Shown here: positions 47,802 to 59,049 of the stretch, in pieces
Numbering within the stretch: the first letter of the stretch is position 1
How the letters are laid out: the number at the start of each line of letters is the position of its first letter
Program-made: the position numbers and the translations under genes
Assembly: GCA_951213105.1 (NCBI GenBank)
Contig: OX578155.1
Coordinates: 30,954,857-31,018,856 of the forward strand
DNA length: 64,000 nt
Origin: Amaurobius ferox
Lineage: Eukaryota; Arthropoda; Arachnida; Araneae; Amaurobiidae
Direction: 5' to 3'
The notes under the pieces: model-generated
Seen by the model: only the letters and a program-made list of their open reading frames with translations
Told to the model about the DNA's origin: nothing
Databases searched by the model: none

Positions 47802-48798
47802 GGTAAATCCGGAGATCAGGTCACCGCAAATTTTTTTCTAAGTACAAAATCGGGCCAAGTTGGCCTGTGGTTGGCGCTTTCTTCCATGTTTTGAAATTGG
47901 CTCCACCCATCCTCAGTGATGTCATTTACCGTCATTAGAAATAGGCTCCTCCTACCAAAATGATGTTTTGGTAGAAGAACCCTATTTCTAAAGACAGACT
48001 ATTGTGTTTGTTCTAAACAAGATTTTCTAATATAAATGATAATTTAATTTAACTTAAATAACAGTGAATAATACTCAAAAAAACGTTACAAAATCAGATT
48101 TTTGTGTATTTTAAGAAAATTAAATAACTATAAAACTGCAGAATAAAAAAATTAATAATACTCATGTAAACGTTCCAAAATCAGATTTTTGTAAAATTTA
48201 ATATTTTTATGCTACAATTTTATCTGTGCATATCGCACGTATCAAGATCGCTTTCTCCATCTAACTGAGGATCAATATAAAGGAAGGGGTTCGACCTACA
48301 GGTCCGTGTAAGGGCAGGGATTCGATCTAAAGATCGAAAATTGTGGAACAGATGTATCGGTGGTCCGTACAAGGGCAGGGGTTCGACCTAAAGGTCGTTC
48401 TACACCGGAACGGGGCCCCCAGTGATATCCGGTTTATTAGGAACGGTCACCTGCGGCGCCCAGACACAGAATATGCTACAATTTTATCTGTGCATATCGC
48501 ACGTAGCAAAATCACTTTCTCCAAAATAAATCATATAACGAAAGAACAAGCAAACACGCACAACAATGGCCAAAAATATTGATAGAAATGTTCTTTTACA
48601 TCAAAAAACTGTAGCAAACACAAAAACGTATTCTTATTGGATGTTACACAATTTCCGCCGAAAACATCCGATACAAGAGGTTACCAGATTGCAACATAAA
48701 GCGCTCACAAAGTGCGTGGCGTCTTCTCCGATTTAACCTCACAAAGTACGTGGCGTCTTCTCCGATTTAACCAAGGTGACCTAATCTCCGGATTAGCC
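47802..48798. mobile_element. 997-bp inverted-repeat element with perfect 8-bp TSD
   Basis: Ends 'ggtaaatccggagatcaggt' and, in reverse complement, 'ggctaatccggagattaggt' form ~24-bp inverted repeats extending into 'cacc'. Both are flanked by 'aaaatctc' (47794-47801 and 48799-48806). An 8-bp duplication is compatible with hAT, P, Merlin or Mutator-like superfamilies; the 'GG' ends do not look like typical hAT. The right side has a 'gtgcgtggcgtcttctcc' tandem duplication. No transposase. It inserted in satellite sequence. Confidence 0.85.
48212..48520. repeat. Internal ~50-bp direct repeats enclosing short tandem units
   Basis: 'gctacaattttatctgtgca' starts both copies (about 48212 and 48474), each extending ~50 bp. 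Between them are three 'gggttcgacctaaaggtc'-type units, each with a small palindrome 'gaccta-aggtc'. Lies inside the 997-bp inverted-repeat element; function unknown. Confidence 0.65.
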
Positions 48799-48809
48799 AA
48801 AATCTCATA

Positions 48810-50090
48810 CCAAATTTCACATTTCAGTGATGAATGAACGTGATTATTTTGGACCTAAAAGGTTTGAATGAACACCAGAATAAGTTAAAAAAATTTTTAA
48901 AAATACAAATATATCTTTAGTTTAATCTCTCAGAAAATCAAATGACATTTTGTGTAAACTACTTTCAATAATCATACCAAATTTCACACTGGTTTTTCGT
49001 TATTTCGAAAGATATAGGTCATTTCATTTGCATTAAATTCCCATTAGTTTTAATGTTAATACCTTAGGTTTTGATCTCTTATTCGAGACCAGTGCTATCT
49101 GGCAGTGGTGGCTTTTAGGGAACCCTTTTTTCTCCTCGGTCAACACACTATATCTTCTAGGCACTGTAACACAGGCTTATATCAGCACAGTGGTCTTAAC
49201 ATGAAAATCAGAAAATTTAAATTTTTACTCCACAAAGAAAACAGTTGAAATGAACTGTTGCAAATGAAAACCAAATGCTTGCTCTTGATGCATAATCTTT
49301 GCTCTTATGACATAGATCAGTTAACTACAACACTGCTAACAGAAATAGAGCCATTATTCGCGAACAAAAATCTTGTAAAATTCAAATTCCATATACTAAA
49401 GCAAAAGCTATACCGTTTTGTATTTTTATGGCCAACAATTCATCAGTAGTCTTTTATATATAAGAAAATCTCTTCTCTGCATCTGTTTCTAATGTTTGGT
49501 GATAAATTTGGCAAACTTGTGGTTTAATGTAACAGAATATCACCAATATGACAATATGTTACCTCTGATTCACATAAATATAGGCTCTGCAGAGAAATGT
49601 AAAATCGAGATTCTGCAATAATAAAATTGCAAAATGTCATTCAATACAGTAAATTTCAGTTTATCCAGCATCCTATATTTCGGAACTACTGATAGTCTGG
49701 CATGCTTTGGTGTCCATTCTGATATACTGAAGTATACTTACAGTAATAGATTAAATGCTTTTATATGCCGATAAATATTCATTGAAATTTAAATGTTTTT
49801 CTAGTATAACGTTAAACATAATTCAGTCTGTGTAACACTCTAAGCAAAAAATATCACATCTACTGTGTATTATTTTGTTGTAAATTAATATTGTACCCTG
49901 TTTTGGTTTGACATCCAATAATCAGGAAAAATCGATAATTCTGCACTGCTGAAATTCCAACATGCCAGATTATCAAAAGCTTACTGTATATATATTATTT
50001 GTAACTATGCTAAAATATATAGTAGAAATGTTATTTGTTAATTTTGGTCTCCAATTTTGTTTCCCTAAATTATTTTATCACATTTTACAG
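48810..50090. other. Non-coding stretch, no gene seen
   Basis: AT-rich. A 63-codon frame at 49258-49449 (+) lacks any recognisable domain. I see no RNA gene or element boundaries. Confidence 0.45.
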
Positions 50091-50099
50091 CTGTGCACG

Positions 50100-51526
50100 G
50101 TTTCATTAATTCACTTTTTGTGTAAATGCTTTCTGGCACATTTCACATACTTCTCACCTGTATTCACAAATTTGTGTTCATATGCTTTCTGGCACATTTC
50201 ACATGCAAATTATTTCTCACCAGTGCACTTTTAAAGTACTTTTTAGTGAATGTGTTTTCCAGATTGTTTCACATGCAAGTGCTTTCTCATCTGTGTGCAC
50301 AAGCATAAGTTTAACTAAATCACATTTTTCAGCAAATGCTTTTGGATGGTACATTTCACACTGAATTAGTATCCCACCTGTGTCCACATGTTTATGTTAA
50401 TCTAAAGCACTTTTTTGTGAAATACTCTCTGGCACATTTAATGTACCTTAAATCTGAGCACATGTTTGTGTTCATCTAAGCCACATTTTTGTTTAAAAGC
50501 TTTCTGGTAATATTTCACATGCAAAATGTTTCTTACCTGTGTGCAAAAGTTTGTGAATATCTAAACAACTTTTCAATGAAAATACTTTCAGGTACTTTTC
50601 ACAAGTAAGTAGTTTCTCACCTGTGTGCATCAGTTTATAATAATTTAAAGAACATTTTTGTGAAAATGCTTTCTGGCACATTTCCCATATAAATGGTTTC
50701 TCACCTGTGTGCACGTTTGCAAAAATAAATAACTTTTTGTTGAACATGCTTTCTGGCCCATTTTACATGCAAATGGTTTTTCATTTGTGTGCAGGAGTTT
50801 GTGCTGACCTATATTACACTTTAGAAAAAATGTTTTCTGGCACATTTCACATGCAAATGGTTTCTCTCCATTGTGAACATGTTTGTGCTGATCTGAATGA
50901 CCTTTTCATTAAAATGCTTCCTAGATCATTTCATATGCAAATTATTTCTTCTATGTGTGCATACGTTTGTGTTTTTCTAAATTACCTTTTTGCGAAAATG
51001 CTTTATGGCACATTTTACATGCAAATGGTTTCTCACCTGTATGCACACGTTTGTGTATATTTAAACTACTTTTGCGTGAAAATGTTTTCTGGCACATATC
51101 ACATGCAAATAGTTTATCTGTATGTTCATGTTTGTGTGTATTTAAACCACTTTCTTGTGAAATTGCTTTCTGGAACATTTCACATGCAAATGCTTTTTCA
51201 CCTGTGTGTACAAGATAGTGTTGATATAAATTACCTTTTGTTGAAAATGCTTTCTTGCATATTTCACATGCAAATAGTTTCTCATTTGTGGGCACACATT
51301 TGTGTATATTTAAATTACTTTTTTGTGAAAATGATTTCTGGCACATATCGCATGCAAATGTTGTCTCATTTGTGTGCATATTTATATAACCTTTTTCTGA
51401 AAATGCTTTCTGGCAAATTTCACATATGCATTGTAATATTTGTTCAAACAAACCACATTTTACCAGTTGCTTCAAGTCTTTCAAATCCTTTTTTTCTCTT
51501 TCACAAATGGTTTTTCTAATAAGCAC
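50100..51526 (-). pseudogene. Decayed C2H2 zinc-finger gene
   Basis: The best part, 51526 to about 50951, encodes six fingers of the type '[20 protein letters not shown]' with 'HTGEKPFAC' linkers. One has a His-to-Pro loss ('HKCVP') and one a Cys-to-Phe change ('CEMFQKA'). Toward lower coordinates about eight more finger modules can be followed to about 50100, but in shifting frames with stops and small indels (for example near 50750, 50850 and 50940). The modules are very similar to each other, unlike those of the 10752-11969 gene. The 5' leader is lysine-rich with no recognised effector domain. It is a pseudogene as it stands; a short protein from the first six fingers cannot be excluded. 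Confidence 0.8.
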
Positions 51527-51754
51527 AGACAGATGGTGTTGTTCCAGCTGTGAACACTAATCAATATTTCTTAGAAAAAAATTTTTTTTACATAATTAAA
51601 CAATTTAATTATGCATTCTCTGTAAAGCTTTAGAATAAATTCTGGATTTTGATTTAGAGAACTTAGTGTGCCTCCACGGATTCAGAAGATTTGATAGAAA
51701 ACATTTTTTGGATATTCTACGCACAAAAACCATAAGAAACTCCCCTGAAGACTT

Positions 51755-51951
51755 GGATCAAGAGTAATTTACACTCGAGCGCTTATTCACTGCAATGCAC
51801 TCCCAGGAAAATTCCCCACGTGATAACTACGTCAGGCGCGAATTTCATCTGACCTTGTGGCGGCAGTTGAATGAAGAGAAGCCTTTGTTTTCTGCAGTTC
51901 AATTAGTCTATGCGCGATTTTGATATTGAAAACATACACATACACACACAC

Positions 51952-51986
<35 letters not shown>
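51755..51986 (+). repeat. Left arm of a large palindromic element
   Basis: Contains 'cgagcgcttattcactgc', 'aggcgcgaatttcatctg' and 'gttcaattagtctatgcg', then a (CA)n/(TA)n tract. The same order is found in reverse complement at about 63600-63890, and again in direct orientation from about 63905 to the window end. The LTR retrotransposon inserted in the (TA)n tract at its inner end. Confidence 0.75.
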
Positions 51987-51990
<4 letters not shown>

Positions 51991-52764
51991 ACATATTTTT
52001 CGATTTTAAATTTTCTATATCAGAGAAGATTTTAGTTTCTAAGACGTAGCCGACATTCTTAGCTCTTAACATTAATCGAAGTCCTTATCAAGAGCGAGGA
52101 GCCATAAAAGTTAATGATAAACTGTGTTGAAGGAATGGAGAGCCTAAGCTGTAAGCACTGGTAAGAGGTTAATACTCGAGAAACTCTTCATATCATGAAA
52201 TTAGACCATATAGGTGCAGTAATCACGTAAATATCAGAGTGGGAACTGATATAAGTATCGGATAAGTATCTTGGTAATGAGAAAGGCGACAGACTAACGA
52301 GTGCGGTATAAAATAAATTGAATATAATGATGTAAACCATTCCACTATCAAGTCTCGGGAAACTAGATAAGTGTTCCTCAGAAGTATATGTGAAGTAGAT
52401 CACGAGTTTGTAAGTGGTCTTATAATTGGACTATAAAGAGCCGTGCAGAGCGTTTAGGAGCAGAGAGCGATTTGAGAATTTGATTTTGATTCATGTAGAG
52501 AGAGAGAGCTCCATCTAGCAGACCGATTCTATGTTCATATATCTGTAGAACTTAGCACAGAAATCTTATGCTTATTGCAAAGTTATTAGCTGTAATCATG
52601 TACTCCTGTTAACATGCCTATGGATCTCCATTACGGAGAGTCTTGGATGTATGATGGTGAAGTGACGGCGACTGTAAATAAAAAAGCTTCTGAGGAGAGA
52701 AATGCCTCTTCATTTGACTCTTACACAGCGATCAGTTCATTTGTGGTTACCCAATATTATCACA
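51987..52764 (+). repeat. 5' LTR (778 bp)
   Basis: Begins TG ('TGATACATATTTTTCG') and ends CA ('ATTATCACA'). It holds a TATA box at 52432-52437 and a poly(A) signal at 52677-52682, in the U3-R-U5 order expected for an LTR. A 51-codon frame starts at ATG 52614 and stops at TAA 52767-52769, just past the LTR; it would act as an upstream frame in the genomic RNA. Confidence 0.92.
52432..52437 (+). promoter_or_regulatory. LTR TATA box
   Basis: TATAAA within 'ggactataaagagccgtg'. It is conserved in the 3' LTR. The start site would fall about 25-30 bases downstream, before the AATAAA poly(A) signal at 52677-52682, as needed for the R region. Confidence 0.6.
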
Positions 52765-52891
52765 AATAAGTCGACAGGATCTTGTACTGTGCTGATGGAA
52801 ACCTGTCAACAATGGATTTCGAGTCCATTGCAGCGAGGAGCTCCGAGAGATAATGTGAACGGATGACAGATACGAACGGAGCCGAGAGCGC

Positions 52892-53785
52892 TTGTTTCTC
52901 CCCGCCATCAAACGCAAAAAGAAAAGAAGTGCTGACCTAGTTTCGAGTGGAGTTGCTGAGAACGGAGAAATGGAAGGGGAAGACGGAATGCCGATTCTTG
53001 AAAATGCCACGGCAAATCAAACGGATGAAGGGATTATAAACGAGCAGAATGGAGAGGTTAATGTGGTGGAGAGCGTGGAAGAGAAACCGAAACTGGGGAA
53101 TGTGCGTATCATCTGTCCAAAATACAGCGGTGACAGTAAAATGGAGGTAAAGACTTGGATGAAATTTTTCAACCTGCAATGCCGAAAACAACAGTTATCA
53201 GATGAAAGAAAAGGGGATATCTTCCCTGAATTTCTAGAGGGAGAGGCATTGACTTTCTTTATTAAATATGCGTCACATCTGACAGAATGGCCCAGATTAG
53301 AGGCAACATTCATAGAACATTTTGAACGTGGAGTTGGTGAATCCTTCGAGACTTTTATTCAGATGAAGTTGGAAAAAGTGGAAGATTTGGACTCTTATTA
53401 TAAAAACAAAGTTGATGTGGGCCTGAGTTTGGGTCTCACTGAGAAGATTATCACTGAAGCGTTAACCACGGGTCTTAAATCAGAATGGCAACCTATGTTT
53501 TGTGCCAATAACATCGAGACACCCCAAGACTGGCGGAAACTGGCAAACAACTTAAGGAGAGTGATGAAAGAAAAGGAAAAACCATCCCAAAACACTCGAC
53601 TGTCGGATCCGGAGATAACACACAGGAGACCTTGGAGACCACCAAATACAAATGATCCCAGAGGAGCCTATGCTGGACCTCCCAATGCAAACTACAACCG
53701 AGGAGTGTATCGAACACCGCCCAGATGGCCGATACACAAAAGGGAACCAAACCCGAGGATTCAGCGACCCAATGGAAACCAATGA
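52892..53785 (+). CDS. gag: Gag (capsid) of Ty3/gypsy element, no zinc knuckle
   Basis: A structural protein that would form the retrotransposon particle. The open frame covers 297 codons to TGA 53783-53785 but has no ATG at its start; the first in-frame ATG is 52970. An ATG at 52863 opens a different frame that meets this one in an A-rich run near 52915-52928, so a one-base indel there is likely. Residues ~70-230 show the Ty3/gypsy Gag fold signature ('VKTWMKFFNLQCRKQQLS', 'WPRLEATFIEHF', 'LESGLKSEW'-like 'LTTGLKSEWQPM'). The C terminus lacks a CCHC knuckle and instead has Arg/Pro/Asn-rich repeats ('PPNTNDPRGAY', 'PPNANYNRGVY'). pol follows in the same frame directly after the TGA. Confidence 0.85.
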   Translation: MFLPAIKRKKKRSADLVSSGVAENGEMEGEDGMPILENATANQTDEGIINEQNGEVNVVESVEEKPKLGNVRIICPKYSGDSKMEVKTWMKFFNLQCRKQQLSDERKGDIFPEFLEGEALTFFIKYASHLTEWPRLEATFIEHFERGVGESFETFIQMKLEKVEDLDSYYKNKVDVGLSLGLTEKIITEALTTGLKSEWQPMFCANNIETPQDWRKLANNLRRVMKEKEKPSQNTRLSDPEITHRRPWRPPNTNDPRGAYAGPPNANYNRGVYRTPPRWPIHKREPNPRIQRPNGNQ

Positions 53786-53788
53786 GGA

Positions 53789-56700
53789 TTGTTCCGAGTT
53801 ACTACGTGTCTAGGGAACAACAGAGCGCACATGGGACTTGTTGATACCGGAACAAACATTTCAATCTTACCTGCCAACCAACTTAATTCTGTAAAATATA
53901 GACTGATTGAAGAAGCACCTAATGTCAAATTGCAGCAGACCAGAGGTCAGGTGAGTGTGCAAAAAATTGTTGAAATTGATACTAAAATCGGACGAATAAC
54001 TCGTCCCGTAAAATTTTTTGTGATTGATACCAATATTAGATATATTTTATTGTCAGGGTATCAATGTAAACTTTTTAAATTGTATTTAAATTTTAATAAT
54101 TTTCATGTCTATCAATTCTATAAGGATATAACATATCGAGGTTCATTTCCTGAATATGAATTTTCATATCATTTTGATAATTATAATAGTGATACTATCA
54201 AAGATGTAGATAATGAGGTCAGGATAAATCAGGAAGAGAAAATTAAATTAACGAAATTGTTGAATAGTGTAAATGAAATATTCTCAAAAGATACATATGA
54301 TGTAGGATGTATAAGGTTAGAGCCGCAGAAGGTTACTTTGACTTCTGAGTTGCCCATATCAATGCGACGTTATCGTGCATCACCCAAGGATAATCTAGAA
54401 ATTAAAAAACAGTTAGATAACTTACTTGAAGCCGGATTTATTACTCCATCATATAGCGCGTATTCATCCCCTGTAACTTTAGCATACAAAAGAGACGAAA
54501 ATTCAAAGAATAGATTTTGTTGCGATTACCGAAAAATCAATGAAATTAGTAAAACCGATAAGGAACCCATTCCTCGGATTGATGCCGTACTGGATCAGTT
54601 AGCCAACGCTAAAATTTTTTCTACATTAGATTTGACGTCGGGATATTGGCATATTAAACTTAATGAGACAGAGTCTGAAAAGCTGGCTTTCACAACTAAT
54701 TATGGCTTGTATCGATGGACAAGACTTCCATTTGGATGGAAAAATTCTCCTGCCATATTTCAAAGAACATTAAGACAAATTTTAGATAAACATCAAATTC
54801 GATTTGCCCTTAATTATTTCGATGATATCATAGTATTCTCTTAAAATTTCAATGAACATATGGAACATTTGAAAACTATTTTTTCCATTTGTGAAAAAGA
54901 AAATATTAAGTTAAAATATTCAAAATGCCAATTTGCCCAAAGAAAAATTAACTTTCTCGGATACGAGATAGAAAATGGAAGATATCAGCCTAATAATATT
55001 AATATTGAGGTTATAAAGAAGTTACAACCCCCCAGGAATGTTAAAGTATTACAAAGATTTTTAGGAAGTGTAAATGTTTATAATAAATTCATCCATAATT
55101 ATGCTAAAATTAGAAATCCCTTAAATAAATTACTCCGAAAAAATGAAGTTTGGAATTGGACCATAGAGTGTCAAAAAGCATTTCAGCATCTTAAGGATAT
55201 TTTAATTTCAAAACCTGTACTCACATTATTCAACCCAAATTATCCATGTCATGTTTTCTGTGATGCTTCATCAGAAAGTATCGCCAGTATCATAAAACAA
55301 GAGCATCCAGATGGTTCATTACACCCTATTGCATATCATTCGAGACAGTTGAGATCTTATGAAGAGAATTATGCCATAACGGATTTAGAGTGTCTTGCCA
55401 TAGTAGATTCTATTGACAAGTACTACTGTTATTTGCATGGATCACACTTCACAGTACATACAGATCACGCTGCTCTAGTTTGGTTAAAAAAGATTAAGCA
55501 TCCGAGAGGAAGATTGTTTAGATGGTCACTTAAATTATCTATGTATGATTTTGATATTAAATACAAAAAAGGGTCTACTAACTATGAAGCAGATATGCTC
55601 ACTAGAAATCCTATAGCGCATCAGACGAGATTATGCACACATTTATTAGAGTTAGGAGAAATTGAAGAACATCAATCACAGGATAATCTTAATCAGTCAA
55701 AATTTCAAAAAATTAATAATGTTTTAACAATAAAGAAGAAAGGATTTATTAAAATTGTAATACCATATTCCTTAAGAGCTAAATTATTAGAAAAAACTCA
55801 TTCAGAGTTTGGACATCCTGGAGTAAACTCCATGCTAAATTTAATTTCGCCGAACTATTATTGGCCAGAGATTATTGAAGATGTAAGAAATTATGTGAAA
55901 CATTGTGAAACATGTCAGTTGAATAAGAAATCGAAACAGAAGAAATTTGGGTTATTAGGATGTTTACCTCCAGCGATAGAGCCTTTTGATATAATTTCTA
56001 TGGATACTGTAGGAGGGTTAAGTTACTACAATTCTGCAAAGAAATATTTACATGTTATAATTGATCATGCAACTAGATATGTATGGACATTTCCATCAAA
56101 GAGTGTTACCACAGACACCTATATAAATTGTTTGAGACAAATATTCCAAATTCAAGCGCCAAGGAAAATATTAACGGATCGAAATGCAGCTTTTACCGCA
56201 TCCAAATTTAAGCGTTTTCTTAAAAGTTACAATGTAACTCAATTGTTGACTTCAGCTCATAGACCACAGTCTAACGGAAAAAACGAACGCGTAAATCAAA
56301 CAATTATAACCAGATTAATTTGCAAAATTAACTCATTTCCAGGTAAAATTGCATGGACTAAATTATTAGAACAGGTAACAGCAGAATATAATAATACTCC
56401 ACATTCCGTGACTAAATATACTCCAAATTATTTAATGTATGGAAAGTTACCGTATAAGTCACCACTGAATAATTATGAGATATACCCATCAATAGAGGAA
56501 GCCCGAAAGATTGCAAAAGAAAGGACTGAAAAATACCATTTAAAAAATAAACTTAGATATGACATCCATTTCCAAGAAGCTGATTTTAAAGAAGGTGATT
56601 TAGTTAGGCTAGAAGAATTTAAATATCCCAATACAAGAAAATTAACTTCACCGTATACAGGCCCATATACCATATTAAATAAAATTTCCAGTGTAAATTT

Positions 56701-56812
56701 TGAAATAGATAAACCAAACATGTTAAGTAAACAAAACACAGAAATTGTACATTCTACGAGATTGAGACATTTTTATCCAGCAGAGACATTTGAGTTAAAA
56801 AAATTGAAATAG
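53789..56812 (+). CDS. pol: Pol polyprotein (PR-RT-RH-IN), one internal TAA
   Basis: Continues the gag frame after TGA 53783-53785. Order: aspartic protease ('GLVDTGTNISILP', ~53834-53872); reverse transcriptase with 'FCCDYRKIN', 'FSTLDLTSGYWHI' and the catalytic 'YFDDIIVFS' (~54815-54841). A premature TAA at 54842-54844 sits right after that motif. The frame resumes with 'NFNEHMEHLK', RNase H ('HVFCDASSESIAS', 'TDLECLAIV', 'VHTDHAAL'), an HHCC integrase zinc-binding region ('HSEFGHPGV', 'HCETCQLNK'), and an integrase core with its three acidic positions in 'SMDTVGG', 'LTDRNAAF' and 'NGKNERVNQ'. A C-terminal 'YTGPYTI' region follows. It ends at TAG 56810-56812. The TAA is a single codon with no frameshift. 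Confidence 0.9.
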
Positions 56813-58629
56813 GGTAGAAACTTGAAAAATAAGAAATAAGATTTTTCTAAATATTAGTGGGTTTAATGATTCTGATAAGAGTAGTGATTTAACTTAGGAG
56901 CTAGTGTCCAGGTTAAAACTTAATAGAGATTTAAATAGGAAGATAGATGAGTTCACATCTTTTGAACAAGCAATTGAAGATTAGAAAGATTTAGTATTAT
57001 TCTATATATCTGTGACAAGGATAAGTATAATTAATTTAGATACATACTGGAGTAATTAGGAATGGATATCAGAGAGAAGAATTCCTTGATTTCCAGAAAA
57101 GTTATTTGGGTAGGAATTAGGAACAGAAGCTTAGTAATTCGGAGAAAAGTTAGAAAGTAGGGATTTATTAGATGAATTTATAGAAAGGAGTGTCGCTTTG
57201 TGGATTCTTTCCTATCGAAAGGATACACAAAGATACATACCAACATTTTTCAAAACACTTTAGTATTGTACTAAAGAAAATTTTTTTATTTTGATACTGG
57301 GACAGAAGATGCCGGAATTCTGCCATACTTCTGCCGAGTGATCAAAACATTTTTAGGAGAAGTTGTTTTACTTCTTCCACTTTATGAGAATTAAATAAAG
57401 TTTGAAGAATGTATATGAAAGAGTGAAGGTATAGTAGTGAAATGTATTATAATTAAGAAGAGTATTGTGTAATTATGATTATTGTATTGATAATGATTTT
57501 GTATTGATGATGATTGGATATATAAATTGAAACAGAATAGAGTAAAGAGGAACTAGAGGTTAGATAAAGATAGGGAGAATTCAGATAAGAGATCGGGAAA
57601 CCTGGCAGAGAGGCAAACCTATAAATAAAAAGTAATGGATAGGGAGAGGAGATTGAATGTAAGATTTTATTTTGATAGGAGTGTTTTACTTACCCTTTGG
57701 CATTGATACTGGGAAAGGATATATCAATCCCAAGTGAGGATAAGCTGATGTTTCTACTGCCAGTGTTATTGGATTAAGAAAAAATATAAGAGAGTTAAGG
57801 AAAAGAGATAACGAATTAAGATGGTAATGTAGAATCTAATGGGAAAAAGAAGGAGTACAAGGATGTAGAGAAAAGAGTTAGGAAGGCCTTAGGAGAGATA
57901 AGTAAGAAGAAAGAGAAGGTACCATGTACATAGGGAAGTTAGAAAAAAAAAAAGAGAATATTTTAGAATAAAATAAAGAGTTATACTTTGAGCATGTAAA
58001 GGTCAAGGTATTTGAGAGGTGGATGTATTAAGAAAAATCATATGTAATCTCATATAATTTTAGAATTGCTAGTGTGTTGATTATTTGAAGTGTATGTATT
58101 TTCATGTATATTGATGAGTAAGATAGAGATAGTAACTTAAATTTAATTAAGAAAAATAGGTATGGTCACAGAATTAAGAGTTCTTTGAAAATTCTTAATT
58201 TAGTTTATTTTATATTGAGTATATTATGGTCATATTAGAGATTAGGGTGTATCGATATAACAACATAACAACATAAACATAAACACTGTGAGAAGAATGA
58301 ATGGTGTATGAGAGTTCCCCTGATCAAGGAATTCTACATTTATAACACATATCATATTACATAGAAATAAAAGAAGATTTTGTGACAAATTAAAGGTTAA
58401 AATAAATGAATTTATTGGAATTCTACATTTATAAACTAAATAACACCTAGCGTATTTACATAAGGATATATTAAATTTGAGTGGATAAATGTACTTTAAG
58501 AAGATTGATGTAACAAGTTTGTAAGAGTTTATTTCTATATTATATTTTTGTAGTGTGATTTTGAAATGTATTTAGAGTATTGTAGAGAGTGTAATGTATG
58601 TAATGTATAGGTGGACCGAGACTTGAAAC
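56813..58629 (+). other. Non-coding purine-rich region between pol and 3' LTR
   Basis: About 1.8 kb with no long frame on either strand, rich in A and G on the plus strand ('gagaagaaagagaag'-like). No env, accessory gene or zinc knuckle is found. It is unusually long for a simple gypsy element and ends at the polypurine tract. It may hold a lost third gene or packaging signals; I cannot tell. Confidence 0.7.
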
Positions 58630-59049
58630 TGGAGGGGGGGGATATGATACATATTTTTCGATTTTAAATTTTCTATATCAGAGAAGATTTTAGTTTCTAA
58701 GACGTAGCCGACATTCTTAGCTCTTAACATTAATCGAAGTCCTTATCAAGAGCGAGGAGCCATAAAAGTTAATGATAAACTGTGTTGAAGGAATGGAGAG
58801 CCTAAGCTGTAAGCACTGGTAAGAGGTTAATACTCGAGAAACTCTTCATATCATGAAATTAGACCATATAGGGGCAGTAATCACGTAAATATCAGAGTGG
58901 GAACTGATATAAGTATCGGATAAGTATCTTGGTAATGAGAAAGGCGACAGACTAACGAGTGCGGTATAAAATAAATTGAATATAATGATGTAAACCATTC
59001 CACTATCAAGTCTCGGGAAACTAGATAAGTGTTCCTCAGAAGTATATGT

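Noticed and set aside
50707..51519. 270-codon plus-strand frame with repeats like 'GTFHMQMVSHLC'
   Set aside because: Exact antisense of the zinc-finger units; the periodicity comes from the fingers on the minus strand.
56813..58629. env-like gene of the LTR element
   Set aside because: No frame of useful length and no signal or membrane segment on either strand.
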